Positions 34,874 through 45,845 of a stretch of DNA of 64,000 nucleotides are shown here, piece by piece. Origin of the DNA: Diabrotica undecimpunctata (taxonomy: Eukaryota > Arthropoda > Insecta > Coleoptera > Chrysomelidae); the NCBI RefSeq assembly GCF_040954645.1, contig NC_092807.1:5167187-5231186 (forward strand). The letters are read 5' to 3'. The first letter of the stretch is position 1, and every line of letters begins with the position of its first letter. The translations under genes were made by a program, and so were the position numbers. Under the pieces are notes generated by a model that was not told the DNA's origin, did not search any database, and worked only from the letters and a program-made list of their open reading frames with translations.

Positions 34874-37444
34874 GAGGAGGTGTCAATCAAAATCAATCAT
34901 GTCCACCTTAAGAAGTTTTAGGGAAATCGCAAAAAACGTATTAGTAAATAACCTTACATGAAAAATCGGATAAATTAGCATATATCATTTTATTTATTGA
35001 AATTAACTGACTCTTAGTAAATATTTCAAATCTGAAGGTATAAATAAACCTGTAAATACATTTTAAAAAAAGGACATGTTCTTATTTGATTGGACTTCAT
35101 GGACGTTGATAGAAGGGGTTGATAAAAAAACTCTTAGACTACTTAAAATATCTATTGTATTGTTACAAAAAATATCTTGAAAAATGGCTAACATTTACCA
35201 ACGACACTTTCCACAAAATATAAATGTTTAAATGTGTAGTCCAATGTCAGGTTCTAGACAATCACAGGATTCTTCCACTTCGTCAGCATCAATTTCGTCG
35301 TCCTGGACTTCCACTATTATGGTCTTATACCAAGATAAAAAGTCATGTTTCTGCCAGTTATCACCATACATTTTCACAAGTAACGTCTCCACGTCCTTCT
35401 TCTTAGCTGCTTTCACTATATTGCTCAGTGGAAGTGACTCTACAGGAGTTGAGAACGACCTTGCAGAATGCCAGCCTTTTTTTTTGAGGCTTGTTGTAGG
35501 TTTCAAAATCACTTTCAAACCTAAAATTCTGTGCCGATTTCACTTTGATAACAGTAAGTTCTTGTCCATTGCGGTTGACAGCTTTCTCTTTCCTCACAAA
35601 AATCCTCTTCTTTTCAGATATCATTTCAATGTTTTTAAATCGTGTAGCCAAACTTTTAGCATCAATCAATTCCCAATCCTCTTCAAGTTTCCATACTTCT
35701 CCAACAGAACTATATACATTGTAGTACTCTTCCTTTGTTGCAATGGTAGGCTGCTTCCTGAGTAACTTTTCAACCCTTCCGAACACCCGATCAGCGGGGA
35801 GGAAGCTATGCCCGCGAACAGGGTATGTTAGAACAATCTCCTCTAAAGCATTTTGCGCTGATCCTAAGTAATACACTAATGTGTGAACAACGGCATTGTT
35901 TTTGTTTTGACCGGCACACCCATCACAGAACAGATTCAGTCTTGTTACATTTGAAAAATTAGTGGAGTTCAAGAAATTTATAAGTGCAGATGAAACTTCG
36001 GTCGCACCCCTTCCTGCAAGTTCTTCAGTCCATACGTAAAATATGGGGTTTTGTGCGTTTGATGCTACAATGCAAAAAGAGTAAAAACTTAATTGTCTTT
36101 TGTAGAACGCGTCTTGAATAGGAGTTTTGGGAAGTGCTTGAATTTGCTGGAGATCAAAACAGAAAGTAACCTCATTTTCTTTGTTTTCCTTTAAGAGCCC
36201 ATAAAAAGCATTAGCTCTTAATCTGTGTATTCTTTTCTCCATCATAAATTGGTTGACCACTACCAAGCCTTTCACAGCTTTAGCCTTCTCAATTTTCAGC
36301 TGAAGATCTATTTTATTGCATGTACTGCAAACGTCAGAAGCTGGTGATGAAAATCCGATATTTATTTCATTGAAAACTCTCCTAAACATAGATTTCTTAA
36401 CTTTAAGATTATCAAGTACAGAATCATTGTATATTAGCCACAACTTCTTAATGTTTAAGTCTGCACCAAGATAAATCCTTTTCGATTTTTTTCGATTATA
36501 GTGGCTTTCTTTTTCTCTTAAATTTCTCAAAAAAAAGGCGGACTGATTCCTTGTTCGCAGCAGATTTGTGACTCTTCCTATCGCCACCCCTCTGATCCTT
36601 AACAGCCTTTCCCTCTTTCACCTTTTTAGAAATATTAGTCAATCTTGTTCCCTTCACCATGGTAATATGCATGAAAAGTTTCCTACACACAGGTATAACT
36701 TTACCGGTTGATGAAAGTATATAATATTGTACACTAAAACTTTTAGCCTTTGATTTTTCAGAGGTAGGCCTAGGCATTCGCAGCTTTATGTTACGTTGAT
36801 TTATCCAACTGGCAATGGTGTTATCTTGCGTGTTTTTGTCAGGTATTTTGTAGAGGATATTTCGAACAAAAATAGCATCTATAGGCCTAACTAATGCACA
36901 TTTCATACCTTTGTTCATGTGTTTACATGGAACAAACACACGACATCCCACTGGAGTACTGTATCGCTTAAGCTTGGCTCTAGTTTTTTTATCTACAGTC
37001 TTTTTATTTTTACTAGATCCTTCATTGGCATCGCCCACTCTCACTAAGTTTTCTTCATCCATGGAAAATTTCAATTTTATTTAATAAAAACTACTATAAT
37101 AATATTAAAATTAAACCACAGTGCAATACAAACTCAATACTCGCTATCGACATAACCTAGAGGGAAAACACAGACAATGTGTTGACATGGTCAAATCACG
37201 TGACCAAATCGGGGCACTCCTATTAGCTGAATGGACATGTGGTGGTATGATTGAAACCAACTGTGGACATGATTTCATTTGATTTGGGAACCTAATATTG
37301 TGTATTCATTTTAAACAGGACATGATTTTTTTTAACCGAAATCGAAAACACCATAGAATAGGATTCACTCTTTATATTATGAAACAGCTGCTAACTCATT
37401 TTTTGATTTTTATGGACATGATTGATTTTGATTGACACCTCCTC
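34874..37444 (-). mobile_element. DUF7869-type DNA transposon, Sola-like
   Basis: 2,571 bp bounded by 32-bp perfect inverted repeats beginning GAGGAGGTGTCAATCAAAAT (34874-34905 and 37413-37444), with AAAT on both sides (34870-34873, 37445-37448). The flanking host sequence also exists without the insert at 38567-38669, where a single GTAAATAAATAATTGCC spans the site, so the 4-bp duplication is supported by a paralogous empty site. One gene fills the interior on the minus strand. As I recall, Sola elements make 4-bp duplications and begin GRGG or similar; that assignment is inference. Confidence 0.88.
35228..37062 (-). pseudogene. DUF7869-type protein, probable transposase, two frameshifts
   Basis: Start chosen at the ATG of MDEENLVRVGD (37060-37062); a stop in all frames follows at 35228. 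Order: basic N-terminus (KNKKTVDKKTRAKLKR), a Cys/His region (GCRVFVPCKHMNKGMKCALV), SFSVQYYILSSTGKVIPVCR; then KRIYLGADLNIKKLW, SPASDVCSTCNKIDL (CxxC), VTFCFDLQQIQALPKTP, LSFYSFCIV, RLNLFCDGCAGQNKNN and YPVRGHSFLPADRVFG; then KMYGDNWQKHDFL near the C-terminus. The FDLQ and CDGCAGQNKN Asp residues are candidate metal ligands. The frame changes only at an A8 run (36529-36536) and a T9 run (35477-35485); otherwise about 610 codons read cleanly. Could be an intact gene with homopolymer sequencing errors. Confidence 0.82.
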
Positions 37445-37448
37445 AAAT

Positions 37449-37885
37449 AATTGCCATGTCGATCATAATTGTGAGTGGTTGTTGCGACAAAAATTATAAA
37501 TAACAGAGTCCCATATATTTCTTGTTAAGATTTTTCACTGGACTATTTTAGCAAGTATTCCTGCGGACAACTATATCTCTACATACATTGTAAATATTTA
37601 TTTACATCAAATTGTGCCTACAACGATTTTTTAGCGATACAAACGACTCAGTAAAAGAGCTTATTGTTAGTAAGGTAGGTGCGTATAAAAATAAAAGATG
37701 TACAATCGTCGATACTGTTGTGGGTTCGTGGGTTTGGCATTCTATAAATACCCAACGAATTGGTTTAGGTGGGTTGACAAACTCGAGCTAAATGCTTTAA
37801 TTGCTTTTTCTTCGTATAGTTGAACTTATCGGTTTGCGAAGAATCTTATTTATGCATCTAATGGGTGTCCCGATAAGATTAAAGT
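37449..37885. other. Host side of the transposon insertion, no gene
   Basis: Continues the repeat that carries the empty site at 38.6 kb for about 20 bp (AATTGCCATGTCGAT), then becomes unique AT-rich sequence without a recognised gene. Confidence 0.5.
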
Positions 37886-37889
37886 ACTA

Positions 37890-38085
37890 TAATGAATAAA
37901 GACAAAAATTTTATTTAAAAAATCCTAAAAAAGGTATATTAATAAAAAAAAAACGTTCGGGCTCTATCACAGAATGTTTTCGGACTAACAAGTCCATCAT
38001 CAATGCAGTTACCAAGTATACAAGAGAGAAGCCACTAAAGATGTGGGTAAAAACCCTTTAAATGTTAGTGAATTTGTTATTTAAA
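37890..38085 (-). mobile_element. Penelope-like element terminal piece
   Basis: Shares with the 3' end of the Penelope-like element at 55.6 kb the ordered blocks AATCCT..AAAAAGGTATAT, TTTTCGGA..(loop)..TCCATCATCA and GCCACTAAA.ATGTGGGTAAAAACCCTTTAA. It carries the hammerhead-core-like hairpin (37974-38005) but has TTGATGA where the other copy has CTGATGA. No coding part remains. Confidence 0.65.
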
Positions 38086-38091
38086 AGATCA

Positions 38092-39610
38092 TCATCATCA
38101 TCGTTCTGGCTCTACAACTCTGCGCGTGGGTCCTAGCCTCCTTAAGAATTTCTCTCCAGTCCAAGGAACTTTTTTTTGGGTCTTGGTCTACTTGGTCTAC
38201 TGAACCAGTGGTTGTGATTTGTGACATACGTATTACTTTTTCTAGAGCCAGATTAACTAAAAGTCAAGAAATAACAGAGAAATACTTAAATAAATAAATA
38301 AATAAATAAATAATAGCTTTATTACCCAACAGTTTCCCATTTCTAGGGTAAAAATTTAAGATACATTTTTAATTAGTATACAATCATTAGTAGGTGATAC
38401 AAAAATATCAAGTAAAAAAATAAGTGCAAAAAATAAGTAGGTGAAAAACAAAATAAAGAGTGAGAACAATATAAATTAAACAAATCACTACGTATATAAG
38501 AAATAAAAAAAAATACACAAAAAAAAATTAACAATCTAATGTACTCCATAAACTCCATAAACTCCAGGCATTGTTAGACGGTAACTGTAATGTGAACAAT
38601 ATTGAAAGTTTTCTAAGAGAAACTCATATATTCTATAAATTATTGTAAATAAATAATTGCCATGTCGATTTAGTAAAAAACCAATACTAAACGCTCAACT
38701 TACAATCAACCAACAGAATATCGAAAGAGTCAAACAATATACATATCTAGGCACCAATTTAAATAGCCCATGGGACCACTCAACAGAAATTTAACAGCGA
38801 ATAATAAAAGCAAAAGCAGCATTCGTTAGAACGAGAACCATTTTCAACAGTCGAGACATTATTAAAAACAAAATACCGTCTATTGAACTGCTACATATTC
38901 ACAGTTCTGCTCTACGGAATGGAAGCATGGACACTGACTGTTGCATCTATGAATCGGCTCGAAGCTTTCGAAATGTGGTGTTATAGGCGTATATATACGT
39001 ATATCCTGGGTTGACAGAGTTACTAATGTGGAGGTCCTGAGTAGAATGGGGAAAGAAATTCTCATGACCGTCAAAACTAAAAAGTTGGAATATCTAGGAC
39101 ATGTAATGAGAAATCAAGAACGTTACGGCCTTCTCCAGTTGATTCTCCAAGGGAAAGTAAATGGTAAGAGAGGACCGGGAAGAAGACGCATTTCCTGGCT
39201 TCAAAATTTACGAAAGTGGTATAACACGACTACCACTGAACTGTTCCGCGCTGCAATAAATAAAGTAAAGATAGCCGTGATGATCGCCAACATCCGGAAC
39301 GGATAGGCACTTTAAGAAGAAGAAGAGCCAGATTGAACAGTATACAGGAGAGAGGGTCTACCTAGCGCAGCCCGTTATTTGTTTTAAAAGGCTCAGACAG
39401 TTCCCCCCGAATCGAACTCTACATTCAACTTTTTCAAGAATTAGTTTTGTTAAATTTACCAACTGATTTGGTACTCATAGCTCTTTCATTGCTTTGAACA
39501 TTGCTCTTTTATTCACTGAGTCGTAAGCTGCTTTGTAGAAACTTTCATAGAATAGTTTTATATAAATGTAAGTATATTTCGTTGATATAATAGTCAATAT
39601 CGTCCCTCAA
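38092..39610 (-). mobile_element. RTE-like LINE, internally deleted, with nested insert
   Basis: The minus-strand host of the insert at 38255-39323. Upstream part, 39335-39600: FYKAAYDSVNKRAMFKAMKE (motif A area), LVNLTKLILEKVECRV, then LSPVLFNLALEKVIRMSQI read across the duplication. It then jumps straight to the C-terminal DWREILKEARTHAQSC and an (ATG)n tail (CATCATCATCATCG at 38093). The section between motif B and the tail, including YADD, is missing. Confidence 0.75.
38255..39323 (+). mobile_element. Composite LINE insertion with (GAA)n tail, 11-bp TSD
   Basis: Flanked by the perfect 11-bp duplication AGAGCCAGATT (38244-38254, 39324-39334). The 3' part, about 38685-39323, is a plus-strand LINE C-terminus: KQYTYLGTNLNSPWD, LLYGMEAWTLTVASMN, EYLGHVMRNQERYGLLQLIL, LFRAAINKVKIAVMIANIRNG, then (AAG)n. 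The 5' part contains an A-rich stretch with (AAATA)n and GCTTTATTACCCAACAG (38281-38333), resembling the inverted 3' end of a Jockey LINE, and a 103-bp repeat (38567-38669) that is also found at 34.78-34.87 + 37.45 kb. Confidence 0.8.
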
Positions 39611-39636
39611 GACATCGGTGTTAATGGATATGATTA

Positions 39637-40713
39637 AATCAATGAATCAATCAGTTTGTAACGTTCTACACCGTCTTCTGATTTCCAGTCTCCATTTATC
39701 TCGGTCGTTTCAAAGGTTTTCTTTAACTCCCCTCTCCCTTAAGTCATTGTCGATTCCTTCTCTCATACTTAATCTGGGTATACCCTGCTTTCTTCTTCCA
39801 TGCGGTGTCCATTTCAATACTTTCTTTGGTATTCTGTGATCATCCACTCTTTGGACGTGTTCATACCATCTTAGTTGATTTATTCTGATGTCCTCTGTTA
39901 TATTGTGCTTAACATCCATAATTTCTGATATTCTTTTGTTTCTAACTCTGTCTAATCTTGATTTTCCAGCCGCTCGTCTCCAGAAGTCCATTTCTGTTGC
40001 TTCTAATGCTTTTAAGTTTTTTTTCTTTCAGTGGCCATACCTCACTTCCATATATAACAATGCTTTTTATAATGCTGTTATAGATTTTGTGTTTGTTTTC
40101 TTTGGAGATTGTTTTGTTCCACAGTAAACTGTTTAATTGCCTAATGGCTTGTCTTCCCTGGTTATTTCTATGTCTAATTTGCCGTCGTTGGTTATTTGCA
40201 TGCCTAAATATTTGTATTTTTGACAGTCATTTATTTCTCGCTGTATTTCTTCCAAGATAGATTTTGTTCAATTCTGAACGTTCCAAGTATTCATAGTCCG
40301 TTTTCTAAGCTTAAGTCGTCTTCGTTTGTTTAATCGTTTCCGAGTCCCGTTACTGGAAGTTTTAACCTTTAAAGTTTTTAACAAGTATCGAGCGGTTAAC
40401 CCGATGCCTCAACCCCCATCCTGGAGGACCGGAGTTTTGATTTCGGAGTGCCACTCCGACCGGTTGCCTTCTCTACGGCTCAAAGAGCCCTGTCTTCCCT
40501 TTATTTCTTTTATTTCATCCCCTAAAGGTTGGGTTGCCACCTCCGCCACTGAATACCCAAGCCGTTGTGGTCTTCAACCGTTACCCTGGTCCAAGGACCC
40601 TTAGCAGGTACTAGTTTCCCGGATCAGGAAACACCTGGAATCTGCGAAAGGCAGGGATCGATTCACTTTCTCTGACAGGACTATCCGAAAAGGAGTTCCT
40701 AGCCGCTACTCGC
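39637..40713 (-). mobile_element. Internally deleted LINE: 5' UTR + EN start + RT end
   Basis: 1,077 bp on the minus strand, flanked by a 15-bp duplication with one mismatch, TAATGGATATGATTA (39622-39636) and TAATGGATACGATTA (40714-40728). At 5' is a GC-rich UTR-like region (40380-40710). Next comes the start of an endonuclease domain, KLRKRTMNTWNVQN (near 40290), and in the same frame, after one stop, the RT C-terminal EEIQREINDCQKYKYLGMQI (near 40220). Then IRINQLRWYEHVQRVDDHRI, HGRRKQGIPRLSMREG, and a (TGAT)n-like 3' tail. Most of EN and RT is absent. The C-terminus resembles the 14.3-15.8 kb LINE. Confidence 0.85.
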
Positions 40714-40728
40714 TAATGGATACGATTA

Positions 40729-41190
40729 CAAAGTATATTTATCTAAGAACCTCAAAGTACAAAGCCCTATTTTTCTTTAAATTTGATTTTAGACAAGTTG
40801 CCTATTTTACCTCGTACACCTGGTTTCCGTACTTAAGTCATCGCTCCACATCTTTCAGCTGCTGCCCACTCTCCGATGTTCAACTGATCACTTATTTGGA
40901 GTGATTCCCAGTATGCTTCAAATATCAGATTGTCTGCATATGGGAGAGAATTGAAGATGTAATTGTTTTCAAGATAAAAATCTTTCGTTACTTTTTGTTT
41001 TCCATTTCCAAAGAGTTTTAGAAATATAATCATCTTACTCCTTTTTATTTTCATTTCTCTTGTACGTTTTCGTTAAAATTTAATAGGGTATTTAGGGTTA
41101 AAATTTAATAGTTTATGTATAATATCCACATTGCTTTCATATCCTTCTTCGTGTTGAGTCATCTTTGTTGTAGATGCTCTCTCCATATTT
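40729..41190. other. Unassigned flank of LINE insertion
   Basis: A minus-strand frame at 40833-41054 contains SLPYADNLIFEAYWESLQ, faintly like an RT 'YADD' block. Not convincing on its own. Confidence 0.3.
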
Positions 41191-41194
41191 TCCA

Positions 41195-41627
41195 AAAAAA
41201 TCGGTTGCCTGTAAAGTCGGTTTTACGGGCGAAGATTTTACGTGACAACGTCTTTTTCTCGGTAGAATATTTATTGATATGAATATTATTAAATTGCACA
41301 ATAGGAACAAGGAATTGAATGAAAATAAGAATTGCACAAATTTTAACTATAGAAATATATTTTGTTTACTAAAACATTGTACATGTAAACTTAAACTTAA
41401 CTAATTTCTATTTGAGTGATTTTGTTGAGGATAGGACGATGATAGGAGAAATAGCATCGCACCAGCGGACCGATCATGTTTGAGTGGGAGAGAGACGCAA
41501 GGCATTCGCCGGTCCGGCGGGCTTCTCTCTCGTTCGGTGACTCATCGTAACAGACGTGAGCGGGCGTTACACTTTTTCATGAGTGACTCCGAGCCACAAC
41601 CTAATTTAAGACGTTGTCACGTCAAAA
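41195..41627. mobile_element. Long repeat R, copy 2 (short form)
   Basis: Same left end (ATCGGTTGCCTGTAAAGTCGG) and right end (GACGTTGTCACGTCAAAAA) as copies 1 and 3, 433 bp long. It lacks the nested hAT-like element and about 130 bp around its position: 'gatgataggagaaata' joins directly to 'gcatcgcaccagcggaccg'. Confidence 0.85.
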
Positions 41628-42432
41628 AAATCGTAATGGCTATTAAATTCGTGCAGTAATAAGCCTAGACATTTTTATTGTACCTTTTATAACAGCCTGC
41701 ATATCTTCGTAAACGGATTTTGATTCGTGTGTTCCTTCTTCTGGAATATTAACATAGATAGTTGTATAAATTTACAAATATGAAGTTATCACAAGTGTTC
41801 TAATGTTTCTTTAGACTTTAGCTAGTGTGCAATACGGCGATTTCTCCTATTTACGTACAAAATACCTCACTTTTCAAAGTAAATAACCAAACGCCAACGA
41901 ACGTATATAAATTTTGATATAGTGGCAAATAAACAGAGAATATTCATGTTTCCCAATGCAAATAATTCGCTTCCGGTTGAAAGATAAAACGTGGAATATA
42001 AAAAAGATATATCGTGCTTGCCCCTTACGAACCGATGACTAATATCTTATCCCTAGTTGTCGTGTAAACGTGGTTAACATCGAACTGCCGCGAATTCTTT
42101 GACCTTCCTGCTTGCAACGTCTAAATATAGAATAAGGCTGCCTGCCGCAATTTGCATCGACTGAAGTGTCAACTTGAAATATAACCGACGCGACGATCAA
42201 ATGTCTACAATAATGTAGATTCTCAGTTAAACAAGTCAGATATAACTTCACAGCAGTTTTTACTGTAATGCACAGTCGTTAGACATATTTAGTACACACT
42301 TATTGTTTGTTAGTTATATTATATTGTGAAATAAACTCGACATTATATTTGCCTTAATTCTATATCGCCTAGGCTTCTCTTATTATGTTCCTACATAATC
42401 CCCTTAGCAGGCTTGTCTTCTCTAATCGCCTA
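41628..42432. other. Unassigned intergenic
   Basis: No gene or repeat recognised. The stretch 42030-42260 is somewhat richer in GC, without a long frame. Confidence 0.5.
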
Positions 42433-42896
42433 AAGGTGGGTACACATACGCAAGCCGAACTGTTTGCGAACTGCTCGTGAGCTGTTCGCGAAGAGTTCGT
42501 TGAAAATATGTTTATGTTCAGGCTATCCAATACCCTAAGTATCTAATAACAAACCGAGAATTAATTTACTTCGTTATTCTAAACATTTCGGTATTTTGTT
42601 TACATTATCTGTTATTAATATCTCTCGTTACTTTTGAATAAGCCGCGCTCGTTCAGGATTTTTGTTTAACCGAATGATCTCATCGCACACTTAGCAGAAA
42701 CAATTTATAGTCTCGAACTCCGTCCAAATTTAACTGCGAACATTCTTTGTGTTCGTCCCAAAAACCGACAAGCTGTGGTTCCTGACGAGCAACGAATGAA
42801 CAGCTCGCAAGCGGTTCGTCCCGTCGTACAAATTAACGAATATAGCGTTCACAAACGGTTAGCGAACAGTTCTGCTCGCATATGTGTACCCGCCTT
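42433..42896. mobile_element. MITE with GTGGGTACACAT termini
   Basis: 464 bp. Left end AAGGTGGGTACACATACGCA; right end, inverted, AAGGCGGGTACACATATGCG. The inverted repeats extend imperfectly for over 100 bp through GTTCG-rich sequence ('aactgttcgc', 'gagctgttc'). No coding capacity. I could not define the target duplication. Confidence 0.8.
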
Positions 42897-43540
42897 AACG
42901 ATCTATCTTCTTTGATCACCTCTTTAATACTTTTCAGTGCTCGTTTTTTTTTTAATACATTAAAGAGTCTTATGATAAACTAATAGCATCAACATTCCAC
43001 CTACTTTCTTCCATTTCGAGTATGCTGCTCATCTGTACTGTACTCATTCACCTTCACACACCTTCATTTATTTCTACATTTCTCTCTAAAAACACTTAAT
43101 GTACATTTTATCAGCTTTTTTGCAATATTTAAGATTGTAGATGTTAAAACATAAGAAAACGGAGGAATGTCAGAAATTTTCATTTAATTCATTACATACG
43201 TTATATTTTGTACTTCACTGTACGTAAATAACACTGGTTAAAATTGGGTTGTGTCATAAGATAACACGAAAAATAAAATACCTATACAGGAGAAGAAAGA
43301 GGAATGTCAGAATGTTACCGGATAAGAAGAGGAAATGTCGGTTGTCAATCACGCAGAAACAAGTTAAGATGCTTTTATTTTTTCTCATTGTTTCCGAGTG
43401 TTGCTTTGAGGTGTAATAGTTGAGGTTAGTTTCTTCAAGATACAAAATCATTTTACTATGCCAAGTTATGAAGAAATAAGTGATATGGATGTAAGTAGTT
43501 CAGCAAATGTAAAGGTAAGTAAGAAAAGTACATAATTTGG
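42897..43540. other. Flank with GAGGAATGTC repeats
   Basis: Contains GGAGGAATGTCAG at 43161-43173 and GAGGAATGTCAG near 43302. The inverse GACATTCCTCC occurs at about 45176-45186, beyond the DUF7869-type gene. These could be remnants of the terminal repeats of that element, but no matching duplication is seen. Confidence 0.3.
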
Positions 43541-43544
43541 CCGC

Positions 43545-44790
43545 ATGGCTGATGTAAGTAAAAAACTTAGATTACAAAGCCATGTTCTACGGTCTGACTG
43601 TCACTGTAAAAGATTGCAATGGTTTCAAAATGTTTCTGAAGGCTGTACGAATAGTATTTTGAAGCAATTTAATTTAATGTGTTCTGTTGATGAACAAAAC
43701 TCATATTTATGTGGTCTAATTCCCACACAACAAATTCAAAACCGACGTTCACGTCAAATGGAAGAGAACGCTAAATTTAAAAATGCCGTATATAGTTTAA
43801 AGTAAGATTTATAAATGATGAAAATACAATACAATAAGTGTAGGTTTGCGTTAAAGCTTTTATGGCTATCCATGGTATAACCAAGGAAAAATTGAAGGTC
43901 CTTTAAAAATCTTTAAAAGAATTTGGCATGTTTCCAAGAGATCAAAGAGGAAAGCATTCTTCAAGACCTAGGAAACTCCCCAAAGAACAAAAAGAAGCAG
44001 TAACGAACCATATTAGTTCATTTAAAGGCAGAATCCATTACAACTTGTCAGAATCTTCCAAAATATACTTACCAGAGGAGCTAACTATTAATAAAATGCA
44101 CAAAATTTATATTAAAAAATATCCAAATTTAAAAGTGTCTTACAAAACTTACAGAACAATTTTCTCAACCGAATTTAATTTGTCGACAAGAACTAGAACT
44201 AGAACTAGAACCATTTGGCTAGAAGTTTAAAATTGTAACATAATTTCAGGAGATAATGATGGTGCTCTTAGGCTGGAAAATGTAATAAGGCGATTAGAAA
44301 ATGAAAATAAACTCCATAAATTGAAAGTAGACACATTTTATAAGAGGAAACGAGAAGCTACAAAAAAGAAGCAGCAAGAAAAGCAAAAATAAAGAAGCAA
44401 TTTGTTTTGATTTCCAGAAAAAACCTACCAACACCTAACATTTTTACAAATGACGTCTACTACAGGCGCCAACTTTCTTTGTATAATTTTAATGTCCACA
44501 ATTAACAACCTAGTGCACAACGAAAAAAGATTGGATGAAATAAAAATATGTTTTCCTATAAGAGGCCATTTTTATCTTGAAACAGACAGGAATACAGGCC
44601 TAATTCACCAAAAAGCTAAAGTAGAGCAGCCATGTGAATGGATGGATACTTTTCGTCAAGCAAAAGTGAAACCTGCTCCTTTTAATGTAATAGAGGTAGA
44701 TCAGCTGCTATTTAGGAAATGGTCAAACCACATGAACAAAACTGGTGAGAACATTTCCCCCACGTTTGGGGAGAACGTGCCTCTTTAAAA
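43545..44790 (+). pseudogene. DUF7869-type transposase-like gene, decayed
   Basis: Plus strand. First frame, 43545-43805: CHCKRLQWFQNVSEG, QNSYLCGLIPTQQIQNRRSR. After stops, 43928-44215: MFPRDQRGKHSSRPRKLPKE, HISSFKGRIHYNLSESSKIY, LPEELTINKMHKIY. Later blocks near 44430 (LPTPNIFTNDVYYRRQLSLY-like) and 44540-44700 (FPIRGHFYLETDRN, KVKPAPFNVIEVDQ). The order and motifs match the 34.9-37.4 kb protein and insect DUF7869 proteins as I recall them. The CDGCAGQ-like centre is missing, with many stops. Inactive. Confidence 0.72.
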
Positions 44791-44930
44791 CTAGACTCTC
44801 TGAGAAGCTAAGGTTGTAAAATCGCACCCTCGTTTTATTTATTACCGAAATTTATATCAAAGCACTCTGACTTGCAAGACAATGAGTCTACACTACCAGA
44901 ATATCTTTACGAAAGTATGAAATAGTAATA

Positions 44931-45053
44931 GAAACGAAGTAGACGACGCCATGAGTAAGAGAGGCCTAAACGATGGAGAATGGGACAACAGAGAGAGAGA
45001 TGGAAACGATTGAGCGAGGGAAGGCAGTGAATACTGTAGAATCCCTGAATATA
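44931..45053 (+). mobile_element. 123-bp LINE tail insertion, 15-bp TSD
   Basis: Encodes only NEVDDAMSKRGLNDGEWDNR and KRLSEGRQ plus a short UTR ending GAATA. The C-terminus matches the LINE at 14.3-15.8 kb (DEVDEAMSRRNLQEGDW). A perfect 15-bp duplication, TATGAAATAGTAATA, lies at 44916-44930 and 45054-45068. Confidence 0.9.
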
Positions 45054-45499
45054 TATGAAATAGTAATAAATTAATGTAGTAGCATTGGGAACTAAGTATT
45101 CTGTTTGTAAAGCACAAAATTGTATTATCCTTTTATTTTTGTTGCTTTTCTTAAATTCACTATACAAAACAAGAGACATTCCTCCTTGTTAATCAGCGAA
45201 AGTGTATTTCTTAGGTATTTCTTACAATGTGGTGTTCTACCGCTATCCAAATTAGATGAAATTTTTTAAACCACATTGTATACATACCAAACGTATGATT
45301 TAAATAAAATTACCATATACAACAAAATTACCATATACTTATAACTTTGAAAATGCTCTCGTGAAAAATTAAACAAAAGTGACATTTCTGCTTTTCCCCC
45401 TGTACCCATTACTTGTTTTTTTTTGTCGATTTCCTCTGAAATAGATGTTTCTGGCTATGTATTTATTTATTTTGTTTTTGTGTTATTTTTATATATTTT

Positions 45500-45845
45500 T
45501 TTGTAATGCAGTGTCGAATGGAAGACTTATGGACGGGATGAATGGTTGGTCTTTGTGTGTAGTCTCTACCAGTTGTTATTCTTAACTGCTGGCAGCTAAG
45601 TACTCGGTTCGTCTTAGTACTTGTAGTTCACTGGAATATTCTGATCTGAAACTGTGATCCAAATTGAACTTGAGCAGTTATTTCAAGTCTTTCTGTTTGC
45701 ATCTGGAATGTTGTTTGGATTACTTGTAATTTCGCGTGTTTTCCCCGGCTTGTGTATCATTATGATGTGGGCTTCTTTCCATCGATTGAGGAAGAGCCTG
45801 TATCTTAGTATGGCGTTTATTAGATTGGTCAAATAAACGATACGA
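45500..45845 (-). mobile_element. Jockey RT scrap
   Basis: Minus strand: NAILRYRLFLNRWKEAHIIM then IHKPGK, the RT block 'NA.L....FP..WK.A.+..I.KPGK' of Jockey LINEs, followed by decayed sequence. The nearby Jockey at 49.3-50.4 kb has the same block (NAILRYKLFPNRWKA), so the two are related copies. Confidence 0.6.

Noticed and set aside
35232..35765. 177-codon plus-strand frame over the DUF7869-type gene
   Set aside because: The minus strand has the family motifs over the same bases; this is its complement.
42433..42896. piggyBac-type TTAA duplication for the MITE
   Set aside because: TTAA is seen near the right end only; the left flank reads GCCTAAAGG.
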